Positions 46,660 to 58,489 of a stretch of DNA of 64,000 nucleotides are shown here, piece by piece (within the stretch, counting starts at the first letter, position 1; each line of letters opens with the position of its first letter). The notes beneath the pieces are model-generated. The model made no database searches, had not been told where the DNA came from, and saw nothing but the letters and a program-made list of their open reading frames with translations. The stretch is from Diospyros lotus. Its lineage: Eukaryota; Streptophyta; Magnoliopsida; Ericales; Ebenaceae. Location of the stretch: NCBI RefSeq assembly GCF_014633365.1, contig NC_068339.1:1245001-1309000 (forward strand). The letters are read 5' to 3'. Made by a program: the position numbers and the translations under genes.

Positions 46660-49600
46660 ATGGAAGATTATCATAAACAAATGTTTACAGAGTTTTACAA
46701 AGAAGATAATAACTATTCATGTTCTGGCGAGAAAGAAGATGATGAAATACATGAGGTATTTGAAAATTTGTTGTATTTCTAAATTTATTTATAAGCAAGA
46801 GTTGGGAAACTCTGAAGGATACCCCAAATCCTCGGGGGGAATCAGTGTGCCCCGAATCCTTCGATTCAGGGACTCCTTGAGTATCCGAACCGAAGGATTC
46901 GGGAACTCGATGATGCCCCGAATCCTTCGGTTCGGGGGAGTCAAGTAACCCCGAATCTAATGATTCGGATATTTCATTACTTTAAATTATTTATGTTTTT
47001 TATTTACATAATTTTTATTTTTTGTTCATATTTCATTAGTCAGCTGTTGAACCGTTTACCAACAATCAGGTATCATACATTATTAAACTTTCATTTAGTT
47101 ATTATGTGAACAATGTTTTTAAATTATTTATGTTTTCTATTTACATAATTTTTTTTCATTTCAACAATCATTTGATGCTATTGAACCATTTACTACCAAT
47201 GAGGTATCATACATTTTTATTAAATTTTTATTTTATTATTATTTGAACAATATTTGAATTCTATTTTTTTATCAGTTGTTTAGCAGTAAAGAAGAACTTA
47301 TTGGATGGGTTAGACAAGTTGGAAAAGAAAATGGAATTGTTATCGTGATAAAGGGTTCTGAATGTGGAGGTCCCGGAAGGCCATTTAGAGTTCGTTTTGC
47401 TTGCGAAAGAGGTGGAAAATATAGACCATCAAAAAAGAGAGAAGAATCAGGGGAAGAATTAAAACGTAAGTGTACGGGTTCAAAGAAATGTGATTGTCCA
47501 TTTCAATTAGTTGGCCTCAAAGTTTTAGACGAAAAATGGAAGTTGAAGATTACATGTGGATTTCACAATCATGTACCATCAACTCAACTTGAGGGTCATT
47601 CATATGCAGGGCGGCTTACAGAAGAAGAGAAAAAAATATTGAATACAATGTCTAATAATCTTGTGAAGCCTAGAAATATTTTGATGGCTATAAAGGCACA
47701 GGACCATAGAAACGCAACTACTATCAAAACTATATATAATGCACGTCAAAGATATAGACTTATAGAGAAAGGTGGTCGATCACAAATGCAACAGTTGATG
47801 AAGAAATTAGGAGAATGTAATTATGTGGAATGGCATAGATGTGAGAGATCAACAGATTGTATTACAGATTTATTTTGGGCTCATCCGATGGCTATAGAGT
47901 TATTAAAGGTATTTCCCCATGTTTTAATAGTGGATTGTACATACAAAACTAATAGGTACAGATATCCACTGCTTCAGATTGTTGGTGTAACATCCACTGA
48001 ATTGACTTTTCCTGTTTCATTTGCATTCATGGATCATGAATACGAGGATAACTATACATGGGCAATGGAAAGATTACAGAGTTTGATGGGATCTAATATA
48101 TTTCCGAGAGTAGTTGTTACGGACAGAGAATTAGCATTGATAAATGCAATACATAAAGTGTTTCCAAATGCTACCACTTTATTGTGCAGGTGGCATATAT
48201 CAAAAAATGTACTCGCTAATTGTAAGAAGTTCTTCGATAGAAAAGAGACATGGGAGAAGTTTATATTAGGTTGGCAGTTTGTTATGTTTGCCTCAACTGA
48301 GAATGAATATGAACGTCGGCTTCATGACTTAACAATTGAGTATCATATATATGACAATGCACTTGATTATGTGAGAAATGCATGGTTGAATAATTATAAG
48401 GAAAAGTTTGTTGCAGCGTGGACAAATAAGATAATGCATTTTGGGAATGTTACTACTAACATGTACTATTTATAAAACTCAGATCTTATATATTTTTACT
48501 TATTATTTATATTATAATATACTAAAAAATTACGATATCTGATATATCAATATGATTTTGTTCAAGGGCTGAGAGTGCGCATGCGAAGCTGAAAAGACAT
48601 CTTGGATCATCTCAAGGTGATTTTGAGTCATCATGGACAATCATCAACTCTCTTATTGAGTTACAGCATACTGAGATCAAAGGATCGTTTGAGAAGAGCT
48701 TAACATTGGTGCAACATAATTTCAAACCAGAAATTTTCAGAGAATTACGAGGTATTATCTCTAGAAATGCAATGAATATGGTGTTAAAGCAAACACAAAT
48801 AGCTCAGAAAATTGGGGTGGATAAGATTTCATGTGGATGTGTGATAAGAAGTACACATGGTTTGCCTTGTGCACATGAAATTGCAGAGTTCATCATTCAA
48901 GGACGACCAATTCCCTTATCAGTTGTGCATTCTCATTGGAGAAAGTTACATTTGATGCAGACTAGTTGTGATGAAGATATCTCATCTCTACTGATGATTG
49001 AGCTAGAGATAGATACCATATATAAGAAGTTTCAATTAGAATCAGAGGCAGGTAAATTGGTATTGAAACAAAAGTTGAGAGAATTAGTTGATCCTGCTAC
49101 AACTTCATTGATGGCGCTAAGTGTTAAAGTTAAAACAAAAGGTAAGCCATCCTCAAAGAAAAAATATCACTTTGATAGTTCTACCAAGCGTGATCCATCT
49201 TATTTTGAAATAGTACAGTCTTCTCATGATAATACAACCCCAGTAATACAGAGTTCAAGTAAGATAAGGAAGGAATGTAAGCATTCAAAATCTCGTGTGA
49301 ATGTGAAATATAGATTGCAAGGTTATGATGATTCTTTTCCACCAAACATACAATATTTCATACACAATATTGTGAATGTAGATTCTGATGGACATTGTGG
49401 GTTTTGTGCCATTGCGGCATTACTTGGCATGAGTGAGCAAAATTGGGGAGATATTCGTCTTAACCTGATTGAAGAGTTACATGTTTTTCGTGCTGAGTAT
49501 TCACAATTATATGGATCTAATATGCGTGTAGATGAGTTAATGCATGCACTCTCTTGCTTTGAGTCTGTTGCACCTCCCCAGCACTGGATGACATTACCTG

Positions 49601-49922
49601 ACATGGGACACTTGATCGCTTCAAAGTATAATGTGGTCTTGATCCATTTGTCTAGACTTCAATGTCTTACCTATCTTCCGCTGAGATCAGTACCTCCTCC
49701 ATCACTACAACACAGAATTATTAGTATTGGTTTTGTGAATGATTGTCATTTTGTTCAGGTATTCTTATTTGTTATTATGTTGTGTATTTGGATTATTATA
49801 TAGTTATTAGATTGTTATTAATAATACATGTTATTATTATTTTTCAGGTGTTTCGTAAACCAAACTCGCCAATACCTCCTGTTGCACTCAAGTGGCATAG
49901 ATATCGAGCTGATAGTGCATAA
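46660..49922 (+). CDS. MURA-type MULE transposase with FAR1-like zinc finger, SWIM and OTU domains
   Basis: Exons inferred from splice signals with matching phase are 46660-46755, 47040-47069, 47276-48462, 48567-49758 and 49848-49922. A vestigial exon may lie at 47168-47203. Exon 1 encodes MEDYHKQMFTEFYKEDNN and an acidic stretch. Next is a FAR1-like DNA-binding zinc finger (about 47280-47600: FACERGG, CDCPF, GFHNH). The DDE core follows, with D in VDCTYK (47933-47935), D in VVTDRE (48122-48124) and CRWH (48185-48196). A SWIM finger CGC...CAH lies at 48832-48876. The C-terminal OTU-type cysteine protease domain has DGHC (Cys 49396-49398) and CHF (His 49747-49749), continuing into the last exon and ending at TAA. 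Every exon reads open, so the protein (about 850 residues) may be functional. It would bind the element ends and catalyse excision and insertion. MULE transposases with OTU domains are known in plants. Confidence 0.85.
46821..46970. repeat. Palindromic array 1 (intron 1 of the transposase)
   Basis: Five tandem units carry dyads such as CCCCGAATCCTTCGGTTCGG, able to fold as hairpins. It lies between exon 1 and exon 2. Confidence 0.65.
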
Positions 49923-50315
49923 GAATGGGAAACACCATATATAGCTAGAATTGAAGCATTTTTATCTATGATTGACAAAAATGTGGCAACTAAAGATATT
50001 ATTGATTTAAGTGATGGTTGACAAAAATATGAATGTAATGTTATTGATTTAAGTGATTGATAAGAAAATTATGTGGTAATTTGTTTATCAAGTTTTATTT
50101 TTATAAAATTATAATTGTATTAGTTATAGTTGTTATTGTGTATTAAATATGTGATGTTTTTATAAAATGTGATTTGTATGCAAGTACCATTGATATGTTT
50201 CAGTTGCTTTAATTTAGTTTATTTAATTGTTTTGAAATTACATCAAAATTTATATTCATTTTGTTTTAATTTCTTTTCCATTGCTTTAATTTTAACAGAA
50301 AATTAAATTAAAACT
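49923..50315. other. 3' flank of the transposase gene
   Basis: AT-rich, no frame recognised. It probably holds the 3' untranslated region. A degenerate repeat of GACAAAAATNTGGCAAC-type sequence follows the stop (49973-50070). Confidence 0.4.
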
Positions 50316-50590
50316 CTCCCGAACTTCAATATTCGGGGGAGTCGATATATCCGAATCGTGTGATTCGGGAACCCGTAGCATTCCTGAACCTCTAAGTTCG
50401 GGGTCATCCTCAATCACCGAATCTAGAGATTCGGGAGGATTTGTAAATTCCGAACTCGAAGGTTCGGGAAAATTCTCAATCACCGAACTCATAAATTCAA
50501 AAGTATTTGAAAATCTCGAAATTAAGGATTCGGGGCCATCCCCAATCACCGAAGCGAGAGATTCTGTAATTTGAGTGATTCCCGAAGGCT
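50316..50590. repeat. Palindromic array 2 (between the convergent genes)
   Basis: Tandem units of about 66 bp, each with paired CCGAA.../...TTCGGG dyads (for example CCGAATCTAGAGATTCGGG). Because 66 is divisible by three, the minus strand stays open and repeats a SVI-x-x-x-PE pattern every 22 codons. I do not regard that frame as a gene without transcript evidence. Confidence 0.65.
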
Positions 50591-51051
50591 GCACGTCGAT
50601 ACCTCCTTGCCAGCATTTTTAAGTATATTAAATTTATATTTTTTAAGTTACATTATATTAAATTTATATTTCTTTACTTTTAATTTGTTTAGTTCCTTTA
50701 ATTTTAGTAATTTTAAAAGTTAAATCAACATTTATATTTATAATTTTTTTTAGTTGTTTTAATTTGAGTTTTCTTAAATTTTTTTAAAAGTTACAACAAA
50801 ATTCATATTTTCTTTTATTTTTTTGTCTTCAACCGCTTAAAATTTAATTTGTTTAGTTAAATATAAAAGAGAAATAAAAATTAAATAAAATTACATTAAA
50901 TTAAAACTAACAATAAAATATTATTACAAATCACTTAAATAACTTGATCCATTTTAGAAATACAGCCAATAAAAGTACTAATAAAAATAATTAATTGATT
51001 CAATGTTCCATCCTACTCGTGCTTGAATTAGACATACTCATCATGCTTGAA
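50591..51051. other. AT-rich stretch between array 2 and the PMD gene end
   Basis: No frame recognised. It contains repeated TTTAATTT...TTATATT segments (50620-50840) and probably the PMD 3' untranslated region. Confidence 0.4.
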
Positions 51052-53152
51052 TTAGTCTTGCTCATCTTGATTGGGGGGTTGAGAAGTACGAGATGTGGAG
51101 GGTCCGGCAGCATCACACGGGAGCGATGGATTGAAGCTTGTAGAAGATGATAAAATACGGTTTATGTGGATACACGTCTCTCTCCATGCATCTGAGGATA
51201 CGGGTTCAACACTTGACATGGTAAGATTGAGAGCACGTAATGCAACATCATTACGCTGGAAAAAAAAAATATCAATGTTTTTTATTTAAATAAACTATAT
51301 TCAATAATAACTTAAACATAAACTTAAAATCTTACTGCTTCAGCAAGACTAAGTAGATCTTGGCCACCTCTATCGAACCCTGATCTACGTTCAGGATTTT
51401 GTATCAATGCATGAGTAATAGATCCATACCACGGTAAGTATTCATATGTAAAGTGCCACGGTAATTCACAAGGTCTACCACGTCGATGTGGTGGTAATAA
51501 ATGAATATCCCATCGATTCCAACTATCGTCAATAAATGCATAAATTACTCGATATGATGCCGTACCTGCACCCCGCTTAGCTTCAATAGGTGATAATGGA
51601 GGTGGAGGAATAGTTTGTACATACCCAAACTGTCGTAATAACCTCTCAGGATGGTATGGTTCGATAATATTTCCACATTTCAAACAACCCGAGAAAAATG
51701 TAATCTCTGGTAATGGGTGATGTGCACGAGCCCTTCAATACGGCATCCAAATTACCTGCAAGTGTTTTTTTTAATGTAAACATTAATTTTAGAATATATT
51801 AATTAATTTATAAAATCATAACACGAAAATAAAATACCTCGTCTGGTGATAAATCATCAATCTGCTCCCTCACAGATTGTAAAGTATCATTATCACGAAC
51901 AGGTAACCAACGAAGAGCCCGTGGTTGTTCATCACTATATAACAAATTGTATTTATTTCTACTAAATTGAAAATGTTCATATACCCATGCTTGTAAATTT
52001 TATATAAATAATTATTAATATATGTTAAATATATGTACATACATAGAGTTATGAAATTAAAATAATTACCTCGAGTAAAGTAAGATATCCACTGATGCTC
52101 TTCACCTCTCGTCTACTCGCAATGCCAAGCTGTCTATATAAATATGCTAGGCATGCAGCTCCCCATGCATAACTACCAATCATACTCAAATCATCCAACA
52201 ATGTCAAATAGGCCACTGGAATTAATGTACCGCTCTTATCTACAAATAAGCTACAGCCTAATAAAAATAACAGATATGCTCTACTGACATGTTGGATTTC
52301 TTCGTTGGAAACTGAATCTGGTACATGCATGAATGTTTTTCTTAACCAATCTAACTTTACAAATGGTCCTCTATTTTCTGCTATTTGTTGGGCTGCTATA
52401 TCTATTGAAATCCCAAGTAAACTAGATAATAAATCACGAGCTTCGTTACCACTCAAATGATAAGGGATAGATACGGGCCTTCCAGTGATTGGAATCTTCA
52501 AAATAGATGACACATCATATAATGTTATACTCAGCTCTCCAAATGGTAAATGAAATGTATTCGTCTCTGGCTGCCATCTTTCTGTAAATGCTGACACAAT
52601 CGTAGGATTTATAAAACGATACGTGCAATCTATCAAAGGTGATAAACTAGAGGCCATAACGATATCGCGAACACGTTGATTATTTAATGGCCATTCGGGA
52701 ATTTTTAATCCATGACTTCTACATTTTAATACACCTCTTTCCTATTAAAATAAAAAAATATAATAAAAAAATACTTAATTATTTCAATTATAATAATAAC
52801 ATTGGTGTAACAAAAAAATAATATAACTTACCTCTCCTGACCATATTGCAAACGCAACGTGATTTTTAAAGCTTTTCAGAATGGATGGATCCTCAGGGCC
52901 TCCAGGTAATGGTCCAACAGAAATATCATCGTGATCGGATGGTTGCTCTTGCTGACTAGCCTCAGTAGCATCAGCAGCAATGGCAACAGATGGTGAGGCA
53001 TGTGGCTCTGAAAGAGATGGATATACTGGTTCTGATACATCTAGTGGCTCACTAGTACCCTCTACTCTTCTCCTTCTCCTCGATGCAGTGGGACGCTGTC
53101 GAGAGGAAGAAGCAAGAGCTCGTTCTGCTTTATTTCTTCTCCTGCGTACCAT
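51052..53152 (-). pseudogene. Plant mobile domain (PMD, MAIN-like) gene inside the MULE, decayed
   Basis: PMD proteins (MAIN/MAIL and the N-terminal part of PP7-long) act in the nucleus in gene and transposon silencing. The domain is known to occur in transposons. Minus-strand exons inferred from splice sites are 53152-52832 (MVRRRRNK, Ser/Pro-rich), 52741-52070, about 51990-51838, 51755-51336 and 51255-51052. Exon 2 carries the PMD core (TFHLPFGELSITLYDVSSIL-like, then GRPV, RAYLLFLLGCSLF, GSYAWGAACLAYLYRQL). Exon 4 carries DDSWNRWDIHLLPPHRRG and FTYEYLPWYGSITH. Two defects are visible. The exon 3 acceptor does not give the right phase (a base is missing next to AG). A TGA lies in frame at 51735-51737, after WMPY. 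It is convergent with the transposase. Confidence 0.8.
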
Positions 53153-53231
53153 ATCTATACAATATAACACACAAATTATTAATATTTTTCTAAAACACAA
53201 GATTAATTAAAAAAATTAATTAGGCAAGTTT

Positions 53232-53376
53232 CAGGGGTTGGGGTTACCCAAACAATTTAGGGGAACTCGCACCCCCCCTCCCCGAACAACCCAGTTTGGG
53301 GGAAAAAATTTCCCCCGAACATCATTGGGTAGGGGAAAATTTTTCCCCCGACAAACCCAGTTCAGGGGAACCCATC
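53232..53376. repeat. Palindromic array 3 (upstream of the PMD gene)
   Basis: Units such as CCCCGAACAACCCAGTTTGG and GGGGAAAATTTTTCCCCC form dyads. It sits 80-220 bp before the PMD start codon, in its probable promoter or leader. Confidence 0.55.
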
Positions 53377-53520
53377 CCTCAAATGCCCAAGTCTGTCGAA
53401 TCAAAATGAACAATAAACAATATGAATCAAAATGTTTACCTATTTATGCGATTTGGGGGACTCCAACAGGCTGGATGAGGCAAACAAAGTGGACGAGGCT
53501 AAGTCGATGGCACTGTCACA

Positions 53521-53562
53521 GAAGAAGAAGAAGAAGAAGAAGAAGAAGAAGAAGAAGAAGAA
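53521..53562 (+). repeat. GAA microsatellite
   Basis: About 14 tandem GAA triplets near the right end of the MULE. The poly-Glu, poly-Arg and poly-Ser frames across it are repeat artefacts. Confidence 0.9.
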
Positions 53563-53756
53563 TGAGGAGGAGAAGAATAGGGTTTGATGTGCGTGGGTGT
53601 AGTTTTTGAGGGTTGAGTGTGTGGAGGGTATATTTGGCATGTAAATGGTTGCAAAAAGGAATAAGTGTGGCTGCAAATAGTAAAATTAAATATTTTAGTT
53701 AGAATGGTTACAAAGAGCAAATTCTATGGTTGCAAATAGAATTACCCTTTCCAATT

Positions 53757-55197
53757 TTCGGACAAAAGAAAGATTGGATTTTGAACAGGCCAATGCAATT
53801 TGTCCCCCAACCATTTCTTCCTCAGATATTCTCTCTCTCTCTCTCTCTCCCCCTCACCCGCCCATCCATCTTCTCATGATCGACGTCACCCCCACCGGCC
53901 AGTCGGACCGCCGCCTTCACCTGCCAGTCGCACCGTCGCTCTCACCTGCCGGCCATGTCTTTCTCTCTCTCCCACGACCGACTGTCGCCCCCACCTGTCA
54001 ACCGCACCGCCAGCCAGCCACTGCACCTGCCAGTGCCGGCTGTGGTGCCTACCGTCGCCCCCACCAGCCGGCCACTGCATCCGTCACCCGCCAGACCTTC
54101 TCGATTGTTCTTGTCCCGTTGTTTGGTATTTGGTCCGTCAATGGGTGTTCTGGATGAGGGGCACAACAGTGTAAGTTACTGATTAATCCCGTATTGAGGG
54201 GCACAGCAGTGGATGATGAGGGGCACACATATTATATATTTTTAGATTATTTGAACAAAATATTTTGAAGTATAGAAAAACTAGTGCTTGTCGTTGCATT
54301 AAATGAATCAGAATATTTGTAAAGTACTTCTGTTGCATTTGATTTGGATTTTGGTTTAGATGTTTCCAGGTGGTCTATTATATTTTTTGTTCTATTATCT
54401 TCTAGAGCCTGTCTAGATGGGAATGAAACTCATGGCACTTTTGTGTATATTCTAGCGACTTGTTCACTTGTTCATGGGACTTTTGGTGATTTCTGGGACA
54501 AATTTTATTGAGTTATTGGATTCAGTTTTAAGCTGAGATACGCTCTTCAATCGTTCATTTGGTGAAGTAATTGGCCTACCATTCTTGTTCATTTGTGAAG
54601 TTGGCTATCTTATTTAAATGAAGGTTTAAATGTTTTTTAATAAATTAAGTAGAGCAAGACTAGGAGAAATTAGGGAGGCCCTAGGCATTCTTTAAATAGA
54701 AAATAATTTTCATCATACAATGAAATTTACTGAAAAATAATGCATTTCAGGATTCGTGAATGAGTTCATCCAGTTATTTTGGTAAAAATACATACTAGTA
54801 GTAAAACATTATAAACTTTAGGAGGAGAAATACATGAGGAGAGATGAAACTCTGAACTGACTCCCTTAATTTTGATAAAACATTATAAACATATTGAATT
54901 GATTTACATGTCTTCCACAGTCCCTAATGACAGTGCCCCCTATAATCTTATTAGCTACCAAATATATGACCAGCAGTCAGCACTGGATCAAAGTTTGCTT
55001 AATATATTAGTACCAAATTGATGAAGACCAGTTGTTGGGATTTAATGAGTTGATTTAATAAACCCACATAATATATATATACACATCTGATCTGATCTGA
55101 TCTACGTAATCTTTTATATATGAATTTGTGATGTGTGTGTTTGTGTGTGTGTATGCAGGTTTATACTGAGATCAGGGCACCCGCCTCTTATGACGAT
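53757..55197. other. Unassigned stretch with a GC-rich leader-like segment
   Basis: 53800-54170 is Pro/Ser-coding-like low-complexity GC-rich DNA with a CT microsatellite (53829-53848). 54180-55197 is AT-rich, with a GT run at 55132-55152. Overlapping open frames exist in several phases, which is typical of composition rather than coding. No known protein recognised. Confidence 0.4.
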
Positions 55198-56870
55198 CAC
55201 TGCAAGAAATTTTGGATTTAGCGACGGATTTTCAGCAACGGAAACTTCCATCGCTATTTTGCGATGGAATAGTGACGGAATTACGACGGATTGCGAAATT
55301 TTTTTTTTTTATTTATTTAGCAACGGATTTTAGCGACTGAATTTTTTCCGTCGCAAAAAAATAAGAAAATTAATTTTTTTCGACTAAAATATACTTCCGT
55401 CGCTAAAAATAGCGACGGAAATAATTTTCCGTCGTTAGATTTTAATGATAATAAAAAAATAAAAATTAAAATTTTATATAGCGACAGAAAAAAAATTCCG
55501 TCGCAAAATTTTAAAATAAAAAATTAATTTTCATATTAGTTTAAATAATTAAAATAAAATTTTAAATTTAATTTTTTTATTATTAAAATTTACCGACGAA
55601 AATATACTTCCGTCGCTAATTTTAGCGACGGAAAGAAATTTCCATCATTATATTTTAATGATAATAAAAAATAAAAATTAATTTTTTATATAGCGACGGA
55701 AAAAAAATTCCGTCGCAACATTTTAAAATAAAAAATTAATTTTAATATTAGTTTAAATAATTAAAATAAAATTTTAAATTTAGTTTTTTATTATTAAAAT
55801 ATAGCGACGGAAATATCCTTCCGTCGTTATATTTAAAATAAAAAATGATTTTAAGTTAATTTATAAATATTCAAATCCGTACATTTCGTTAATGTTGATC
55901 AAGAAAAAAATAAATATATCTATTTATTATTTGTCCTTTCTAATTTTGTCTCTGAGTTATAGATGAAATTCAACAATCTAAAATCTACTATATTGATCAG
56001 ATGGGTTCTGTCATTAGTATTGTTCTATTCTATAATTGAGAATCCTAAGTTCGATGAATGTTTTGAATTTTTATTTTTTAAATTTTTTTATGAAACTTGA
56101 AAATTACCCTAAAAATTTATAGATGTTATGTACATTTCGTTTAATATAATTTTTATTTATAAAAAAATTAATTAATAAATAATTCAATATATCAAATTAA
56201 TTTTTTAAATTAATTTTTAAATAAATATTAATTTAAAATACAATAATTTAAATTATTTTATCATCACATTTTAGATAATTACAGTAAGATTTTAAAAAAT
56301 GATTTAATAATAAAATTTTATTTAAAATATATTATTTTTATCAATTAAATAATTATTAATATTATTTTTATAAGTTATATTATTTTTTATATAATTAAAA
56401 TATTAAAATAAATAAATTCAAGAGGCGAAAATTTATTTTAATAATAGTTTTAATAATAAAAAAATAAAAAATACATTTTAGATAGAGATAGAATTTATTT
56501 TCTATCGTTAACTTTAGCAACAAAATTTATCTTCCGTCGCAAATATTAGAGATGGAAATAAATTATGTCCCTAAAGTTTAAAATAAAAAAAATTAATATT
56601 AGTTTAAATTAAAAAAATAATAAATTCTGTCACTATTTTTTGCTACACAAAACTATTTTTATCGCTAAAAAATTGAATTTTAATTGTACGTTTTTTGCTT
56701 TTCAAATATAGAGCCGGAAAATTTTTTTGTCGCAAATTTTAAAAATAACAAATTAAAATTTAATATGGAATCAAATAACAAAACAAAAAAAAATAAATTT
56801 AGTGACAGATTGACCGAGTCCATTGCTGAAATAGAGACGGAACTTTCAATCCGTCACTAAATTTAATTTT
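55198..56870 (+). repeat. CACTA terminus with subterminal TAGCGACGGAA repeats
   Basis: Many copies of TAGCGACGGAAA and its complement TTTCCGTCGCTA, intact or degenerate, occur in both orientations and are densest in 55215-55840. In CACTA elements such subterminal repeats bind the transposon-encoded accessory protein. The spacing sequence (TTTAAAATAAAAAATTAATT) is itself repeated at about 55510, 55720 and 55830. Confidence 0.75.
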
Positions 56871-58489
56871 TATTTATTATTTAATGAATTTATAAATATT
56901 AAAATCTATTAGAAATTAAATATATTAATTTATATTTAATTAAATATACATTTAAACATGAGATGAATATAAAAAAATTAATTTATAAAATTTAGATAAA
57001 TATATTAAATTTAAAAATCATAATATTACTAAATTCTAAATACATCAATTAATATATTTCATGTGCATAAAAATAAAAATAAAACAATATCGAGAGATTA
57101 CATATATAGAAAAGAGTTTATGAGCTATCTTATCAATGTCTTATTCTCTATAATTAGGAGAATTATATAAAAATGAAATAATTAAATGTATAATTAAGTC
57201 ATTCACAATAAATAATAAAAAATAAAATATATAATAAAATATTTATGTAGTGCTGGTTAAAATGAGCAGGATAAATAAGTATGAAGATAAGTCCGAAATA
57301 GTTTTCAGATTAAAATATGGAATAATGGTTTTCTCCCTTAATAGTTATACTATAAAAAAACTATAGAAGATTAATTTTTATTTTTGAAGTTTAAGTGTTA
57401 TGTATAAAATATTAATGTTGAACAAGATTTAATCCATATCTCTCTCTTTTCTTTTGGCAGTATTTGTTAAAATTTGATATAACCTATTTGTTTGTATGAC
57501 AATATGTCGTTAGTTTTTAAAATGTATTATTTTTTAATTTCTAATTTTATTTTTGGTTTTTACTACTTTATTGGATCAAATTAATTAAAATTCGGTATAA
57601 TCAAATTAATTGAATCAAATTAATAAAAATTATCATTTTTTGTTAAATTCGCTTCTATTCAATTAATGTTTTTTAAAAAAATTAGTTTTTTGTTTTCGAT
57701 TATATTTTTAGTTAAAAATAGTCAAATCGATTGGATTTTAAGACAATGATGTTTTTATGGTAATAAAATGACGTCATTTTTGGCCTATCACACAATTTTT
57801 CAACTTGTTCGATTTTGTAGCTTATTTAGTTTATCGGTTAATTCAATTTTAATTAATTTTTTTATATGTTTGTTCGGTTTATTGAATCGATTTAGTTTAT
57901 GTAGTCTATATTTAGTTTTTTTTATTGTTAGTTAATTTAGTTTATTGGGTTTAATCTGTCAAGTTAGTTTAGTTTAATTTCTCAATTCAATTTGTTGATT
58001 TTTGATTAATTCGATAATTGAACCATCGTTTACGTACCCCTAACAATGAGGGAAACTCTTTATATATGAAAGAGAAAATAATCAAAATTTTCTTCTTTAA
58101 AAAATCAAAGACTAGTCAACATTCAAAATATATAAAGAATATTGTTACAAAATTTTTGATTTTTTTTGTATCTTTTATGAATTTTTTATTAAAGTAATAT
58201 TTATAATATATCAAATTAATTTATTATAATTATTAGATTTATAATATAAGTATTTTTTAAATTAATATTAATTTAAAATACAATGATTTAAATAATTTTA
58301 TTATGATATTTTAAATGATTATAATAAATTATTAATAAAATTATTTAATAATTATCATAATTTTAATAATTTTACATTAATATAAATTTTATTAATTAAA
58401 TAATAATACTAATTATTTTAATAATTTTAATATTATATAAATTATTAATAAATAAAATTTATTCCCGTCTCTTAATTTCCCTCCCCCCG
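56871..58489. other. AT-rich interior
   Basis: No gene recognised. Low-complexity AATTTTAATAAT sequence throughout. Confidence 0.45.

Larger units (their letters stand above)
46327..53747 (+). mobile_element. Complete MULE (Mutator-like) transposon with transposase and PMD gene
   Basis: The 7,421-bp element is bounded by a perfect 9-bp duplication TTTCCAATT (46318-46326 and 53748-53756), the length diagnostic of Mutator elements. The left end GGAAAATTCTATTTACAACC and the reverse complement of the right end (GGGTAATTCTATTTGCAACC) are degenerate terminal inverted repeats of roughly 100 bp. It contains a spliced MURA-type transposase on the plus strand and a convergent plant mobile domain gene on the minus strand. 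Three arrays of CCCGAA/TTCGGG dyads lie in the non-coding parts. Confidence 0.9.

Noticed and set aside
50292..50594. 100-codon minus-strand frame with a repeating SVI...PE pattern
   Set aside because: It is produced by a 66-bp tandem palindromic repeat whose period is a multiple of three. There is no family similarity or gene context.
53440..53720. Poly-Ser/Phe and poly-Arg frames
   Set aside because: They are translations of the GAA microsatellite and lie in the MULE right end.
53726..54182. Several overlapping Pro/Ser-rich frames on both strands
   Set aside because: Long frames in many phases over GC-rich low-complexity sequence indicate composition, not coding. No motif recognised.
37986..55186. 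Similarity of 37990-38010 to 55158-55180 (TTATACTGAGATCA-like) as a shared exon
   Set aside because: The match is only about 20 bp with mismatches and is not supported by flanking similarity.
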